Made by a program: the position numbers and the translations under genes. A model generated the notes under the pieces. That model saw only the letters and a program-made list of their open reading frames with translations, ran no database searches and was not told the DNA's origin. Positions 42,442 through 50,973 of a DNA stretch of 64,000 bases are shown one piece after another. The stretch covers positions 1 to 64,000 of the forward strand of contig JBFMAV010000014.1 in the NCBI GenBank assembly GCA_040755535.1. Direction: 5' to 3'. The stretch is from Aquabacter sp040755535. GTDB lineage: Bacteria; Pseudomonadota; Alphaproteobacteria; Rhizobiales; Xanthobacteraceae. Numbering within the stretch: position 1 is the first letter of the stretch; every line of letters starts with the position of its first letter.

Positions 42442-42516
42442 GTCGCTTTATACCCTCTGAAACGCCTCTGTCAGCCGCCGTTCCGGGTCGGGCGTTGAAG
42501 GCCGCCCGGGTTTCCC

Positions 42517-42545
42517 TTGCCGTCTCAGCAAGGAGGGACGATAAT
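42517..42545 (+). promoter_or_regulatory. Sigma-70 promoter of the thiamine operon
   Basis: TTGCCG (42517-42522), 17-base spacer, GATAAT (42540-42545). The expected start, about 42552, coincides with the first base pair of the TPP aptamer. Confidence 0.65.
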
Positions 42546-42551
42546 GTCTCG

Positions 42552-42635
42552 ACGGCCTGGGGTGCCGCGCATCATGTGCGGCTGAGATCATACCCATCGA
42601 ACCTGTCTGGATCATACCAGCGTAGGGAGGTGCCG
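42552..42635 (+). ncRNA. TPP (THI-element) riboswitch
   Basis: Conserved core in order: GGGGTGCC, GGCTGAGATCATACCC, ACCTG, TCTGGATCATACCAGCGTAGGGA. CGGC near 42553 can pair with GCCG at 42632-42635 to close P1. The 3' strand contains the GGGAGG ribosome site of thiO, and the start codon follows immediately, so ligand binding should block translation initiation. When thiamine pyrophosphate is abundant, thiO (and coupled thiS, thiG) would be turned down. Confidence 0.93.
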
Positions 42636-43811
42636 ATGAGCGCAAGCTTATCGTCCCCATTTGTGTCTTCCACGTCTTCCCCCGCCCGCCATGTCGCCAT
42701 CGTCGGCGGCGGCGTGATCGGCCTTGCCATTGGCTGGCGCCTCGCGGAGGCGGGATGCACCGTGAATATTTTCGATGCCGGCACACCGGGGCGCGGCGCA
42801 AGCCACGCCGCCGCGGGCATGCTGGCCGCCTGCGCGGAGGCCGAGCCGGGCGAGGAAATGCTGCTCGACCTCAACCGCGAGAGCCAGCGGCTCTGGCCCG
42901 CCTTCGCGGATGCGCTCCAGGCGGCGTCCGGCCTTGATGTGGGCTATCGCGAAAGCGGAACCTTGGTGGTGGCGTTGACTGCCGACGATGCCGCGAAGCT
43001 GCGCCATCAACACGCCTTCCAGCAAAAGCTCGGCCTGCCCGTGGACTGGCTCAGCGCCGCCGAGGCCCGCCGGCGCGAGCCGCATCTGGCCGGCCGGCTC
43101 GCAGGCGCCCTTTGGTGCCCGCAGGATCACCAGGCGGACAATCGCGCGGTGACCTCCGCCTTGCTGGAGGCCTGCGCGCGCGCCGGGGTACGTGTCCATG
43201 CCGATGCCCCCGTCTCGCGGGTGGTCACGGCGGACGGCAAGGCGGCGGGCGTGGAGGTTCACGGTGAGGTCCATGGAGCCGATACGGTCATCCTGGCCGC
43301 CGGCGCCTGGTCGCGGGGGGTGGATGTGGCGCCCGCCCGTCCTCTGCCCGTGCGCCCCATCAAGGGCCAGATGCTGGCGCTGCAAATGGACCCGGCGGCG
43401 CCCGTGCTGTCTCACGTGGTCTGGGGACCGGGCATTTACCTCGTGCCGCGCGCGGACGGACGGCTCATCCTCGGCGCGACGGTGGAGGAAAAGGGCTTTG
43501 ACACCAGCCTGACGGCGGGCGGTCAGTTGGCGTTGCTAACCCATGCTTGGCGTGCGGTGCCGACCATTGAGGAACTGCCCATCCTCGAACAATGGGTCGG
43601 CTTTCGGCCGGGGAGCCGGGACGATGCGCCCATTCTTGGACCAAGCGGAATTGATGGTTTGATCCATGCGACGGGCCACCACCGCAACGGCATCTTGCTT
43701 TTGCCGATCACGACGCAGGCCATTGTTGACCTGATCCTGACCGGCACGCTTCATCCGCTCGCGGCCTCCTTCAATGTCGAGCGGTTCCATTCGCGGGCGG
43801 CGGCGGAGTAA
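42636..43811 (+). CDS. thiO: Glycine oxidase
   Basis: 391 residues. FAD-dependent oxidation of glycine to the iminoacetate needed for the thiazole ring. N-terminal FAD motif HVAIVGGGVIGLAIGWRLAEAG, MTF-like GASHAAAGML, and C-terminal HATGHHRNGILLLPITT, characteristic of ThiO in DAO-type oxidases. The start is directly at the 3' edge of the TPP riboswitch. Followed by thiS with a three-base gap. Confidence 0.93.
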   Translation: MSASLSSPFVSSTSSPARHVAIVGGGVIGLAIGWRLAEAGCTVNIFDAGTPGRGASHAAAGMLAACAEAEPGEEMLLDLNRESQRLWPAFADALQAASGLDVGYRESGTLVVALTADDAAKLRHQHAFQQKLGLPVDWLSAAEARRREPHLAGRLAGALWCPQDHQADNRAVTSALLEACARAGVRVHADAPVSRVVTADGKAAGVEVHGEVHGADTVILAAGAWSRGVDVAPARPLPVRPIKGQMLALQMDPAAPVLSHVVWGPGIYLVPRADGRLILGATVEEKGFDTSLTAGGQLALLTHAWRAVPTIEELPILEQWVGFRPGSRDDAPILGPSGIDGLIHATGHHRNGILLLPITTQAIVDLILTGTLHPLAASFNVERFHSRAAAE

Positions 43812-43814
43812 CTC

Positions 43815-44033
43815 ATGCAGAGCCCATCTTTGTCCCTGCGCATCAATGGAGCGCAGGAAACCCTGTGCGCGTTGACGATTGCCGACCTGCTGGACGCCAA
43901 GAGCGTGGATTCCGCCCGGCGGGGCATCGCCGTTGCGGTCAATGGAGCGGTGGTGCCCCGTGCGCGCTGGCCGGAGCATGTGCTCGCGCCCGGCGACAGC
44001 GTCGAAATCATCCAGGCCCGCCAAGGCGGCTGA
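43815..44033 (+). CDS. thiS: Sulfur carrier protein ThiS
   Basis: 72 residues, ubiquitin-like beta-grasp: SLRINGAQETLCALTIADLL, then VAVNGAVVPRARW and the required C-terminal RQGG, which is thiocarboxylated to donate sulfur to the thiazole synthase. It lies between thiO and thiG in one transcription unit. Confidence 0.92.
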   Translation: MQSPSLSLRINGAQETLCALTIADLLDAKSVDSARRGIAVAVNGAVVPRARWPEHVLAPGDSVEIIQARQGG

Positions 44034-44062
44034 GCCCACACACAGACTTTCGAGACACCCTT

Positions 44063-44842
44063 ATGTCGATCGCCCAAGACCCCCTCGTCATCGCGGGACG
44101 AAACTTCTCGTCCCGCCTGTTCCTCGGCACCGCCGGCTATCCGAGCCAGAAGGTGTTTCTCGATGCGCTGGACGCCTCAGGTGCACAGATGGCCACCGCC
44201 TCCATTCGGCGGATGAGCCTGGAAAGCTACGAGGAAAGTCTCGCCGATCTGCTCTCCGGTCGGGTGCACATCCTGCCCAATACCGCCGGGTGCCAGACGG
44301 CGAAGGATGCCATCCTCACCGCGGAATTGGCGCGCGAGGCGCTGGAGACGGACTGGGTCAAGCTGGAGGTGATCGGAGATCGCGAACTGCTCTATCCCAA
44401 TGTGGAGGAGCTTTTGAAGGCCACCGAGGAATTGGTGCGGCTCGGCTTCGTGGTTCTGCCCTATTGCAATGACGATCCCGTCACCTGCCAGAAGCTGGCG
44501 GACCTCGGCGCCGCGACCGTGATGCCGCTCGGCTCCATGATCGGGACCGGGCTCGGCATCGCCAATCCCCATATGATCGAGTTGATCTGTGCCCGGTCTC
44601 CGGTGCCGGTTGTGTTGGACGCGGGTATCGGAACCGCGTCGGACGCGGCGCTTGCCATGGAATTGGGCTGCGCGGCCGTGCTGCTGAACACCGCCGTTTC
44701 CAAGGCACACGACCCGGTCCGCATGGCCGGCGCCTTCCGCCATGCGGTCGAAGGCGGGCGCCTCGCCCGCCTCGCCGGCCGCATTCCGAAAAAGCTGCAC
44801 GCGGAAGCGTCCAGCCCCGAATTCGGCCTGGTGGGAAGCTGA
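44063..44842 (+). CDS. thiG: Thiazole synthase
   Basis: 259 residues. TIM-barrel enzyme that joins iminoacetate, DXP and ThiS thiocarboxylate to thiazole phosphate. Schiff-base lysine in WVKLEVIGD; phosphate-binding loops MPLGSMIGTGLGI, VLDAGIGTASDAA and LLNTAVSKA. ATG 44063 chosen because it matches the family N-terminus DPLVIAGRNFSSRLFLGTAGY. Last gene of the riboswitch-led unit; the next gene is convergent. Confidence 0.95.
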   Translation: MSIAQDPLVIAGRNFSSRLFLGTAGYPSQKVFLDALDASGAQMATASIRRMSLESYEESLADLLSGRVHILPNTAGCQTAKDAILTAELAREALETDWVKLEVIGDRELLYPNVEELLKATEELVRLGFVVLPYCNDDPVTCQKLADLGAATVMPLGSMIGTGLGIANPHMIELICARSPVPVVLDAGIGTASDAALAMELGCAAVLLNTAVSKAHDPVRMAGAFRHAVEGGRLARLAGRIPKKLHAEASSPEFGLVGS

Positions 44843-44857
44843 TTCCCCTCCCCGCCT

Positions 44858-46030
44858 TCAGATTTTCTTCGCGCCCGTCTCGATAGGCGCGATGCCGGAA
44901 ACGAGGCACGGCGAGAAGAACAGATAGCCGCGCCAAGCCCCGTGCAGGGTTCTCGTCATGACCACGCACCAGAAGGCCGCGAGGCACACCACGAAAACGC
45001 CTCCCAGCACGGTGAAGAAGCCGAAGCCCGTCATGCGGCCGAGCGTCAGGGTGGCGAGGGAATAGACGCCCAATGGGAAGGTGAAGGCCCACCAGCCGAT
45101 ATTGAAGGGCATGCCTTCGCGCGCATAGCGCATCGTCTTCAGGACGGCGAGCATCAGCCACCACAGGCCATAGCCCCACAGAATGACGCCGCCAATGATG
45201 CCGATGCCGAGCCCTGCATCGCCCACGGCGGCAAGGCCATGGCTGCCGAAAATGGCCGGCGCATTGCCGCCCAGCAGGAGCAGCCCGAGGGAGCCGGTGC
45301 CGATGGGGCCGAGCGCGAGCCAGCCCGAGGCCGCCATGTCCCGGTTCGGCAGTTTGTAGAGGATCAGGCGCAGCAAGAGGATCACGAGGATGCTCATGGC
45401 GAGAGGAACGGAGAAGGCCCACAGCGCATAGCTGATGATGTGGACCCCATACCCCTCTTCCGGGCCAAGATGGGTGACGAGGAGAGCGCCGCTGGCGGCC
45501 GCCACCTCCGCCGCCACGATCGGCAGCAGCCAGACCGCGGTCATCTTCTCCAGGCTGTGATCTTGGCGGGTAAACATCAGGAATGGGATCAGCAGGCCGC
45601 AGGCGACCGCCATGGCGACATCGATCCACCACAGCACATGGGCGATCTGGAGCGCGGTGTCGCCCCACAGGGGAATGCCGAAGCCGATGAAGCCATTAAT
45701 GATGGTCGCGAGCCCCATGGGTATGGTCCCGAAGAACATGGACACCACAGGGTGCTCAAAGATGCGCTTCGCCCCGTCGAAGAAGAAGATCCACCGCGCC
45801 GCGTACATGCAGGTGAACAGCAGGAACAGGCAGATGTTGATCATCCATAACGTCTGCCCCACCAGATGAAGCATCGGAATATTCACCGGGAATTGATTCA
45901 GAGCCAGGGCAAGGACACCAGTGCCCATGGTCGCGCCGAACCAGTTAGGCGTGAATTGACGAATCATTTCCTTAAAATCGCCCGCAGGCGCTGGCCCGCT
46001 GCGCGGCGCGGACGAAACGGTGTCGGCCAA
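44858..46030 (-). CDS. TDT/SLAC1-family transporter
   Basis: 390 residues with ten hydrophobic helices, typical of the TehA/Mae1/SLAC1 superfamily: FTPNWFGATMGTGVLALAL at helix 1, then a pattern of short polar loops. Members export sulfite, carry C4-dicarboxylates or act as anion channels; bacterial ones are linked to tellurite resistance. TTG 46030 has GGGGAG upstream; ATG 46081 is possible but lacks a site. It lies on the opposite strand between thiG and thiE and so interrupts the usual thi gene order. Confidence 0.82.
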   Translation of the reverse strand: MADTVSSAPRSGPAPAGDFKEMIRQFTPNWFGATMGTGVLALALNQFPVNIPMLHLVGQTLWMINICLFLLFTCMYAARWIFFFDGAKRIFEHPVVSMFFGTIPMGLATIINGFIGFGIPLWGDTALQIAHVLWWIDVAMAVACGLLIPFLMFTRQDHSLEKMTAVWLLPIVAAEVAAASGALLVTHLGPEEGYGVHIISYALWAFSVPLAMSILVILLLRLILYKLPNRDMAASGWLALGPIGTGSLGLLLLGGNAPAIFGSHGLAAVGDAGLGIGIIGGVILWGYGLWWLMLAVLKTMRYAREGMPFNIGWWAFTFPLGVYSLATLTLGRMTGFGFFTVLGGVFVVCLAAFWCVVMTRTLHGAWRGYLFFSPCLVSGIAPIETGAKKI

Positions 46031-46189
46031 GGTGGTCTCTCCCCGAAAAGCACGCCACCGGCCCCCCGGCTGGCGCGCCAAGCTAGTTCAGGCCACGCCG
46101 CGCTTGCAAGGACAGTCATTGATGATCGCGCGGCCTTGCGGCGCCGCCTTGTGGGGCGCAGAGAGGATTGCCGTCCACGGAATGTCCCC

Positions 46190-46816
46190 ATGCTGCCCGC
46201 CCCGCCCCTTCTCCTCATCACCGACCGCACCCAGGCCCGTCGCCCGCTGAGCCAGATCGTGGCCGAGGCATGCGCCGCCGGCCTGCGCTGGGTGAGCTTG
46301 CGGGAAAAGGATCTGCCCGAAGACGCGCAGCGGGAACTGGTGAAAGACCTCATGGCTCAGGCCCGCCCATTCGGCGCCCGGGTGATGCTCCACGGCGCGC
46401 CTGAACTGGCGAAGGCGGCGGGCGCGGACGGCGTGCATCTGGCCGCCGGCACCGATGCGCAAGCGGCACGCGTCCTCATGGGCAGCGAGGCCCTGATTGG
46501 CCAGTCGATCCACGGTCCAGGGGAAGCGGCGGCGGCAGATCCCGCTTGTCTCGATTATGTGGTGGCCGGACCAGCCTTCGAGACCGCTTCGAAGCCGGGA
46601 TATGGCCCAGCTCTCGGCCCGGAGGGGCTCGCCCATCTCGTTTCCATCTGCCGCGTTCCGGTGCTGGCCTTGGGTGGAATCGAGCGCGGCACCATCGCGC
46701 CCTGCCGGCAGGCGGGCGTCGCCGGAGTAGCGGTGATGGGCGGCGTCATGCGGGCTGACGATCCCCAGGCGGAAACGCGCGCGCTGCTAGCGGCGTGGGG
46801 TCCGGGGCGGGACTGA
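46190..46816 (+). CDS. thiE: Thiamine-phosphate synthase
   Basis: 208 residues. Joins the pyrimidine and thiazole phosphates. LLLITDRTQ start, VSLREKDLP (pyrophosphate site), GADGVHLAAG, SIHGPGEAA, DYVVAGPAFETASKPGYGPALG and ALGGIERG. Some positions deviate from classical ThiE (IHGPG for CHS), as often seen in alphaproteobacterial copies. Separated from thiOSG by the transporter gene, so its transcription is independent. Confidence 0.85.
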   Translation: MLPAPPLLLITDRTQARRPLSQIVAEACAAGLRWVSLREKDLPEDAQRELVKDLMAQARPFGARVMLHGAPELAKAAGADGVHLAAGTDAQAARVLMGSEALIGQSIHGPGEAAAADPACLDYVVAGPAFETASKPGYGPALGPEGLAHLVSICRVPVLALGGIERGTIAPCRQAGVAGVAVMGGVMRADDPQAETRALLAAWGPGRD

Positions 46817-46973
46817 CATATTCGACCGGGTAAAGTCTGGAGAAATGTCGCTGCCGCCGGTCCCCGCTGGCGTCGTCCTCGCCCTCCGCCATTGCCTCAT
46901 GACCGCCAGCGATTTTCCCCTCGTCAGCAAGCAGGCGAGAGCTCTAACGCGCCCCCTGCGCCAAACGGCATGT

Positions 46974-47007
46974 CCCCTCTCCCACTTGCGAGGGAGGGTT
47001 GGGAGGG
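46974..47007. repeat. REP-like palindromic repeat, copy 1
   Basis: CCCCTCTCCC-acttgcg-AGGGAGGG followed by a second GGGAGGG, a pattern frequent as dispersed intergenic repeats in proteobacteria. The 267-base gap 46817-47083 otherwise shows nothing. A related copy lies at 48723-48754. Confidence 0.5.
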
Positions 47008-47083
47008 AAATACGGGCCGCGCTGCGAGCGGCCCACGACGTCGCGCCCCGCTCGAAAACCCGGGAAGGCTGCGCCCGCTCGTC

Positions 47084-47455
47084 TCACCACAGATTGAGCG
47101 TGGCCCGCGCCTCTTCGGACATGCGGCCCTGGTCCCAAGGCGGGTCGAACGTGATCTCCACGGTCACGCCGCCGACCCCCGCGACAGAGGCGACGGCATT
47201 CTCCACCATGCCCGGCAATTCGGCGGCGGCAGGGCAATTAGGCGTTGTCAGCGTCATCTCGACGGCAACCGAGCGGTCGTCCGCGATGTCCACCTTGTAG
47301 ATGAGACCCAACTCGTAAATGTCCACGGGAATTTCCGGGTCATAGACGGTCTTCAGCGCACCCACGATGTCGTCGGTAAGCCGGTTCAGCTCCGCTTCCG
47401 GGATCTGGGAAATGATCGCCGGAGCGTTCGGGGTCTCAAGGTCGGTTTCGGTCAT
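47084..47455 (-). CDS. sufT: SufT-type Fe-S assembly protein (MIP18/DUF59)
   Basis: 123 residues: IVGALKTVYDPEIPVDIYELGLIYKVDI, MTLTTPNCPAA with the conserved cysteine, and VTFDPPWDQGRMSEEA, the DUF59 core that helps mature Fe-S proteins. Start overlaps the sufS stop (ATGA), so it is coupled as last gene of the suf operon. Confidence 0.9.
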   Translation of the reverse strand: MTETDLETPNAPAIISQIPEAELNRLTDDIVGALKTVYDPEIPVDIYELGLIYKVDIADDRSVAVEMTLTTPNCPAAAELPGMVENAVASVAGVGGVTVEITFDPPWDQGRMSEEARATLNLW

Positions 47456-48699
47456 GCGAACAAATCCTGCGCCTTCAGAAGGGCCTGTGCAAGGCGATCC
47501 ACGTCGGCACGGCTATTATAGAATGCGAACGATGCGCGACAGGTCGCGCTCGCTCCATATCGGGCGAGAAGCGGCTGGGCGCAATGGGTGCCGGCGCGCA
47601 CGGCCACACCGTATCGATCGAGAATGGTCGCGACGTCGTGAGGATGCGCGCCCTTCATCTCGAAGGAGATGATCGCGCCCTTGCCCGCCGCCGTGCCGAT
47701 GATGCGCAGGCTGTTCATGGCGCCAAGGCGCTCATGGGCATAGGCGGAAATGGCGTGTTCCTGCGCCGCGATCCGCTCCCGGCCAAGGCTGATCATGTAA
47801 TCGAGCGCGGCACCAAGGCCGATGGCCTCGACGATGGCGGGCGTGCCCGCCTCGAAGCGATGGGGCGGCGCGGCATAGGTGACGCGGGTCTCGCTCACCT
47901 CACGGATCATCTCGCCACCGCCCTCATAAGGCGGCATTTCGGCGAGCAGGTCGCGCTTGCCATAAAGCACGCCGATGCCGGTCGGCCCGTATAGTTTGTG
48001 GCCGGTGACCACGTAGAAATCCACATCCAGCGCGCGCACATCCACAGGCATGTGCACCGCCCCCTGGCACCCATCCACTAGAACCTTGGCGCCCACCGCA
48101 TGGGCGGCCGCGACGATCTCCTTCAGCGGCGTCACCGTGCCGAGCACGTTGGACATGTGGGTGATGGCCACAACCTTGGTGCGCGGGGTGAGCAGGTCGC
48201 GGAAGGCGTCGAGATCGAACGCCCCGTCTTCCCGCACCGGCGCCCATTTGATCACGGCACCCTTGCGCTCGCGCAGGAAATGCCAGGGCACGATGTTGGA
48301 ATGATGCTCCATGATGGAGAGGATGATCTCGTCCCCTTCCCCCATGGACTGGCCGAGCGAATTGGCGACGAGATTGATGCCGCCCGTGCCGGAACGGGTG
48401 AAGATGATCTCGTCCACCGACGCAGCATTGAGGAAAGCGCGCACCGTCTCGCGGGCCTGCTCGAAGCCCTCGGTCGCGGCGTTGGCGAGATAATGCAGGC
48501 CGCGATGCACGTTGGAATATTCGCGCTCATAGGCGGTGCGCATGCGGTCCAGCACCTGACGCGGCTTCTGCGCGGAGGCGGCATTGTCCAGATAGGTGAG
48601 CGGATGGCCGTTCACTTCCAGCGAGAGGGCCGGAAAATCCGCGCGCACCGCATCGAGATCGAAGGGCGCTTCCGCGAGGGCATCAAGGGCTGCGGTCAT
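47452..48699 (-). CDS. sufS: Cysteine desulfurase SufS (class II)
   Basis: 415 residues from ATG 48699 (AAGGAT upstream). PLP enzyme that takes sulfur from cysteine for Fe-S clusters. PLP lysine in VVTGHKLYGPTG, catalytic cysteine in GASATCRASFAFYN, HCAQPLL and the group II features. It functions with SufE- or SufU-type partners, neither of which is in this operon. Confidence 0.95.
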   Translation of the reverse strand: MTAALDALAEAPFDLDAVRADFPALSLEVNGHPLTYLDNAASAQKPRQVLDRMRTAYEREYSNVHRGLHYLANAATEGFEQARETVRAFLNAASVDEIIFTRSGTGGINLVANSLGQSMGEGDEIILSIMEHHSNIVPWHFLRERKGAVIKWAPVREDGAFDLDAFRDLLTPRTKVVAITHMSNVLGTVTPLKEIVAAAHAVGAKVLVDGCQGAVHMPVDVRALDVDFYVVTGHKLYGPTGIGVLYGKRDLLAEMPPYEGGGEMIREVSETRVTYAAPPHRFEAGTPAIVEAIGLGAALDYMISLGRERIAAQEHAISAYAHERLGAMNSLRIIGTAAGKGAIISFEMKGAHPHDVATILDRYGVAVRAGTHCAQPLLARYGASATCRASFAFYNSRADVDRLAQALLKAQDLFA

Positions 48700-48722
48700 G
48701 GACATATCCTTGCCACGGGTCA

Positions 48723-48754
48723 CCCTCCCCCGCCTGTGCGGGAGAGGGCGAGGG
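48723..48754. repeat. REP-like palindromic repeat, copy 2
   Basis: Arms CCCTCCCCCGC and GCGGGAGAGGG (11 bp, one mismatch) around CTGT, placed between sufD and sufS inside the operon. Related to the element at 46974. It may stabilise or trim the transcript. Confidence 0.5.
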
Positions 48755-48757
48755 CCA

Positions 48758-50092
48758 TCAGGCGGCCCGGGTCTTCAGCCAGTGCTCGGCGCGCGCGATC
48801 AGCATCTCGCGCAGAGCTTCGTCTTCCACGAACTCGATGGCCTCGCCGACAAAGGCCTGGATCAACAGCGCCTCTGCCTCCTTGGCGGGAATGCCGCGGG
48901 CCTGGAGGTAGAAGAGCAGGTCTTCATCCAGGTCGCCGGCGGTAGCGCCATGGCCGCATTGGACATCGTCGGCGAAGATCTCCAGCTCCGGCTTGTTGTC
49001 CATTTCGGCCGTCTCGCCGAGCAGGAGCGACTGGCTCATCATGCGCCCGTCGGTCTTCTGCGCATCCGGGCGCACGACAATCTTGCCCTGGAACACGCCG
49101 TGGGATTCGTCCGCGAGCACTGTCTTGAACAGTTCCCGGCTCTCGCAATGGGCCACCGCATGGTCCAGCAGCAGCGTCACGTCCGCATGCTGGCGGTCCT
49201 TGAGCAGCGTCACGCCCCGCAGGCCCGCATGGGACTGGGTGCCCGAGAAGCGGCCATAGAGGCTGACCCGCGAGGCCAAGGCTCCGGTGGTGAGCCCAAA
49301 CGTGTGCAGCGTTGTCTTGTGACCCAGTTCGGCCATCAGGGTCGCGAAATGCAGCGCGGTCGCGCTGTCTTCCTGGAGGCGCACATAGTCCACATGCGCC
49401 TCGTCGCCGGCGAACAGCTCCAACGCATCGTTCACCTGATAGGCAACGCCCGCGCGCCCCTGGAAGCTTTCCACCAGGGTAAAGCGCGCGCCCGCTCCCA
49501 CATCCAGAAGACGGCGCGTGAAGGTGGCGGCCGGCTCGTCCATGGTGAACACATGGGCCACATGGAGCGGGCGGGAGATATGGGCGCCCGCCTCCACGCG
49601 AATGACCAGCCCTTCCTCCGCCAACGCAGTGTTGAGCGCCAGCACGCCGTCATACCGCTGCGGGGCCAGCGTTCCCAGCTTCTCAACCGTTCCCTTGCCG
49701 CCGGCAACGGCACTCGCAAGCGGCACCACGGTCAGTCCTGGTTCCAGGCCCGCGAGATCGGAATGGGCTCGCGAGAGCTGACCATTCACGAACAGGATCC
49801 GCCGGGCTTCCGGCAGCTTGAGTGCACGAAAATCACCTTCCGCCTCGCTGGCCCCATCGATCGGTGCGGCGGGCGGTGCTGCATTGCGCAGGATCGCGCG
49901 CAGGTCGGTGTATTTCCATTCCTCGACCCGGCGATGGGGCAGGCCCTGGGCGGCGAAAGCATCGCGGGCGGCGCGGCGCAATTCGCCCATGCGGCCGGCG
50001 AGCGCGGTGGCGTCCGGCGCGCCGGTCTGGTCGAGAAGCGCAAGCAGGGCCTGTTCGGCGCCGGTGCGCGGGATCTGGTTCTGGACGTTCAT
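48758..50092 (-). CDS. sufD: Fe-S assembly scaffold protein SufD
   Basis: 444 residues from ATG 50092. Beta-helix scaffold partner of SufB in the SufBC2D complex: EEWKYTDLRAIL, then the C-terminal conserved block QCGHGATAGDLDEDLLFYLQARGIPAKEAEALLIQAFVGE, with the histidine implicated in cluster assembly. Ten bases after sufC. Confidence 0.93.
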   Translation of the reverse strand: MNVQNQIPRTGAEQALLALLDQTGAPDATALAGRMGELRRAARDAFAAQGLPHRRVEEWKYTDLRAILRNAAPPAAPIDGASEAEGDFRALKLPEARRILFVNGQLSRAHSDLAGLEPGLTVVPLASAVAGGKGTVEKLGTLAPQRYDGVLALNTALAEEGLVIRVEAGAHISRPLHVAHVFTMDEPAATFTRRLLDVGAGARFTLVESFQGRAGVAYQVNDALELFAGDEAHVDYVRLQEDSATALHFATLMAELGHKTTLHTFGLTTGALASRVSLYGRFSGTQSHAGLRGVTLLKDRQHADVTLLLDHAVAHCESRELFKTVLADESHGVFQGKIVVRPDAQKTDGRMMSQSLLLGETAEMDNKPELEIFADDVQCGHGATAGDLDEDLLFYLQARGIPAKEAEALLIQAFVGEAIEFVEDEALREMLIARAEHWLKTRAA

Positions 50093-50102
50093 GGCTCCGT
50101 CC

Positions 50103-50858
50103 TCACGCCGCGTCCTGGCCGTAGCCGGCATAGCCCGAGGCTTCCAGCTCCAGCGCCAGGTCCTTGCCGCCGGTGCGCACGATGCGGCCCTTGTGCATCA
50201 CATGCACCACGTCGGGGACGATGTGGTTCAGCAGGCGCTGATAATGGGTGATGACCACCATGCCGCGCTCCGGCGAGCGCAGGGCGTTCACGCCCTCGGA
50301 CACCACTTTCAGCGCGTCGATGTCCAGGCCGGAATCTGTCTCGTCAAGGATGCAGAGCTTGGGCTGGAGCAGCGTCATCTGAAGGATTTCGTTGCGCTTC
50401 TTCTCACCGCCCGAAAAGCCGACATTCACGCCGCGCCGGAGCATTTCTTGCGAGATGCCGAGCCGGCCGGCATGGTCCTTCACGAGGCGCAGGAAGTCGG
50501 GGGTCGAGAGTTCGTCCTCGCCCCGCGCCTTGCGCTGCGCGTTCAGCGCGGTGCGCAGGAAGGTCATGGTCGCGACGCCGGGAATCTCGATAGGATACTG
50601 GAAGGCGAGGAACAGGCCCGCCGCAGCGCGCGCGTCCGGCTCCATCTCCAGCAGGTCCTGGCCGTCGAGCAGCGCCTCGCCGTCCGTCACCTCATAATCC
50701 TCCTTGCCCGCGAGGACATAGGAGAGCGTGGACTTGCCGGAGCCGTTCGGCCCCATGATGGCGTGGACTTCGCCGGGTTGAACCACGAGGTCGAGACCGC
50801 GCAGGATCTGGTTGTCCTCGATCTGCGCATGCAGGTTCTTGATTTCGAGCAGGGCCAT
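50103..50858 (-). CDS. sufC: Fe-S assembly ATPase SufC
   Basis: 251 residues. ABC-type ATPase without membrane domain: Walker A GPNGSGKST, Q-loop FQYPIEIPGV, signature FSGGEKKRNEI, Walker B CILDETDSGLD, H-switch VVITHYQRLL. ATG 50858 matches the family start MALLEIKNLHA; ATG 50870 would add four residues. Drives conformational change of SufB-SufD. Confidence 0.95.
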   Translation of the reverse strand: MALLEIKNLHAQIEDNQILRGLDLVVQPGEVHAIMGPNGSGKSTLSYVLAGKEDYEVTDGEALLDGQDLLEMEPDARAAAGLFLAFQYPIEIPGVATMTFLRTALNAQRKARGEDELSTPDFLRLVKDHAGRLGISQEMLRRGVNVGFSGGEKKRNEILQMTLLQPKLCILDETDSGLDIDALKVVSEGVNALRSPERGMVVITHYQRLLNHIVPDVVHVMHKGRIVRTGGKDLALELEASGYAGYGQDAA

Positions 50859-50973
50859 GGTGGTGTCCATTCCATAAGGTTCGGCGCTCGGCTCGTCCGC
50901 CAGTGCGGGACGCGGGCGCAGGATATTGAGACGGAGGCGGCCCGCACGCGCGGGCCAGCCGGGGCGCGGGCCT

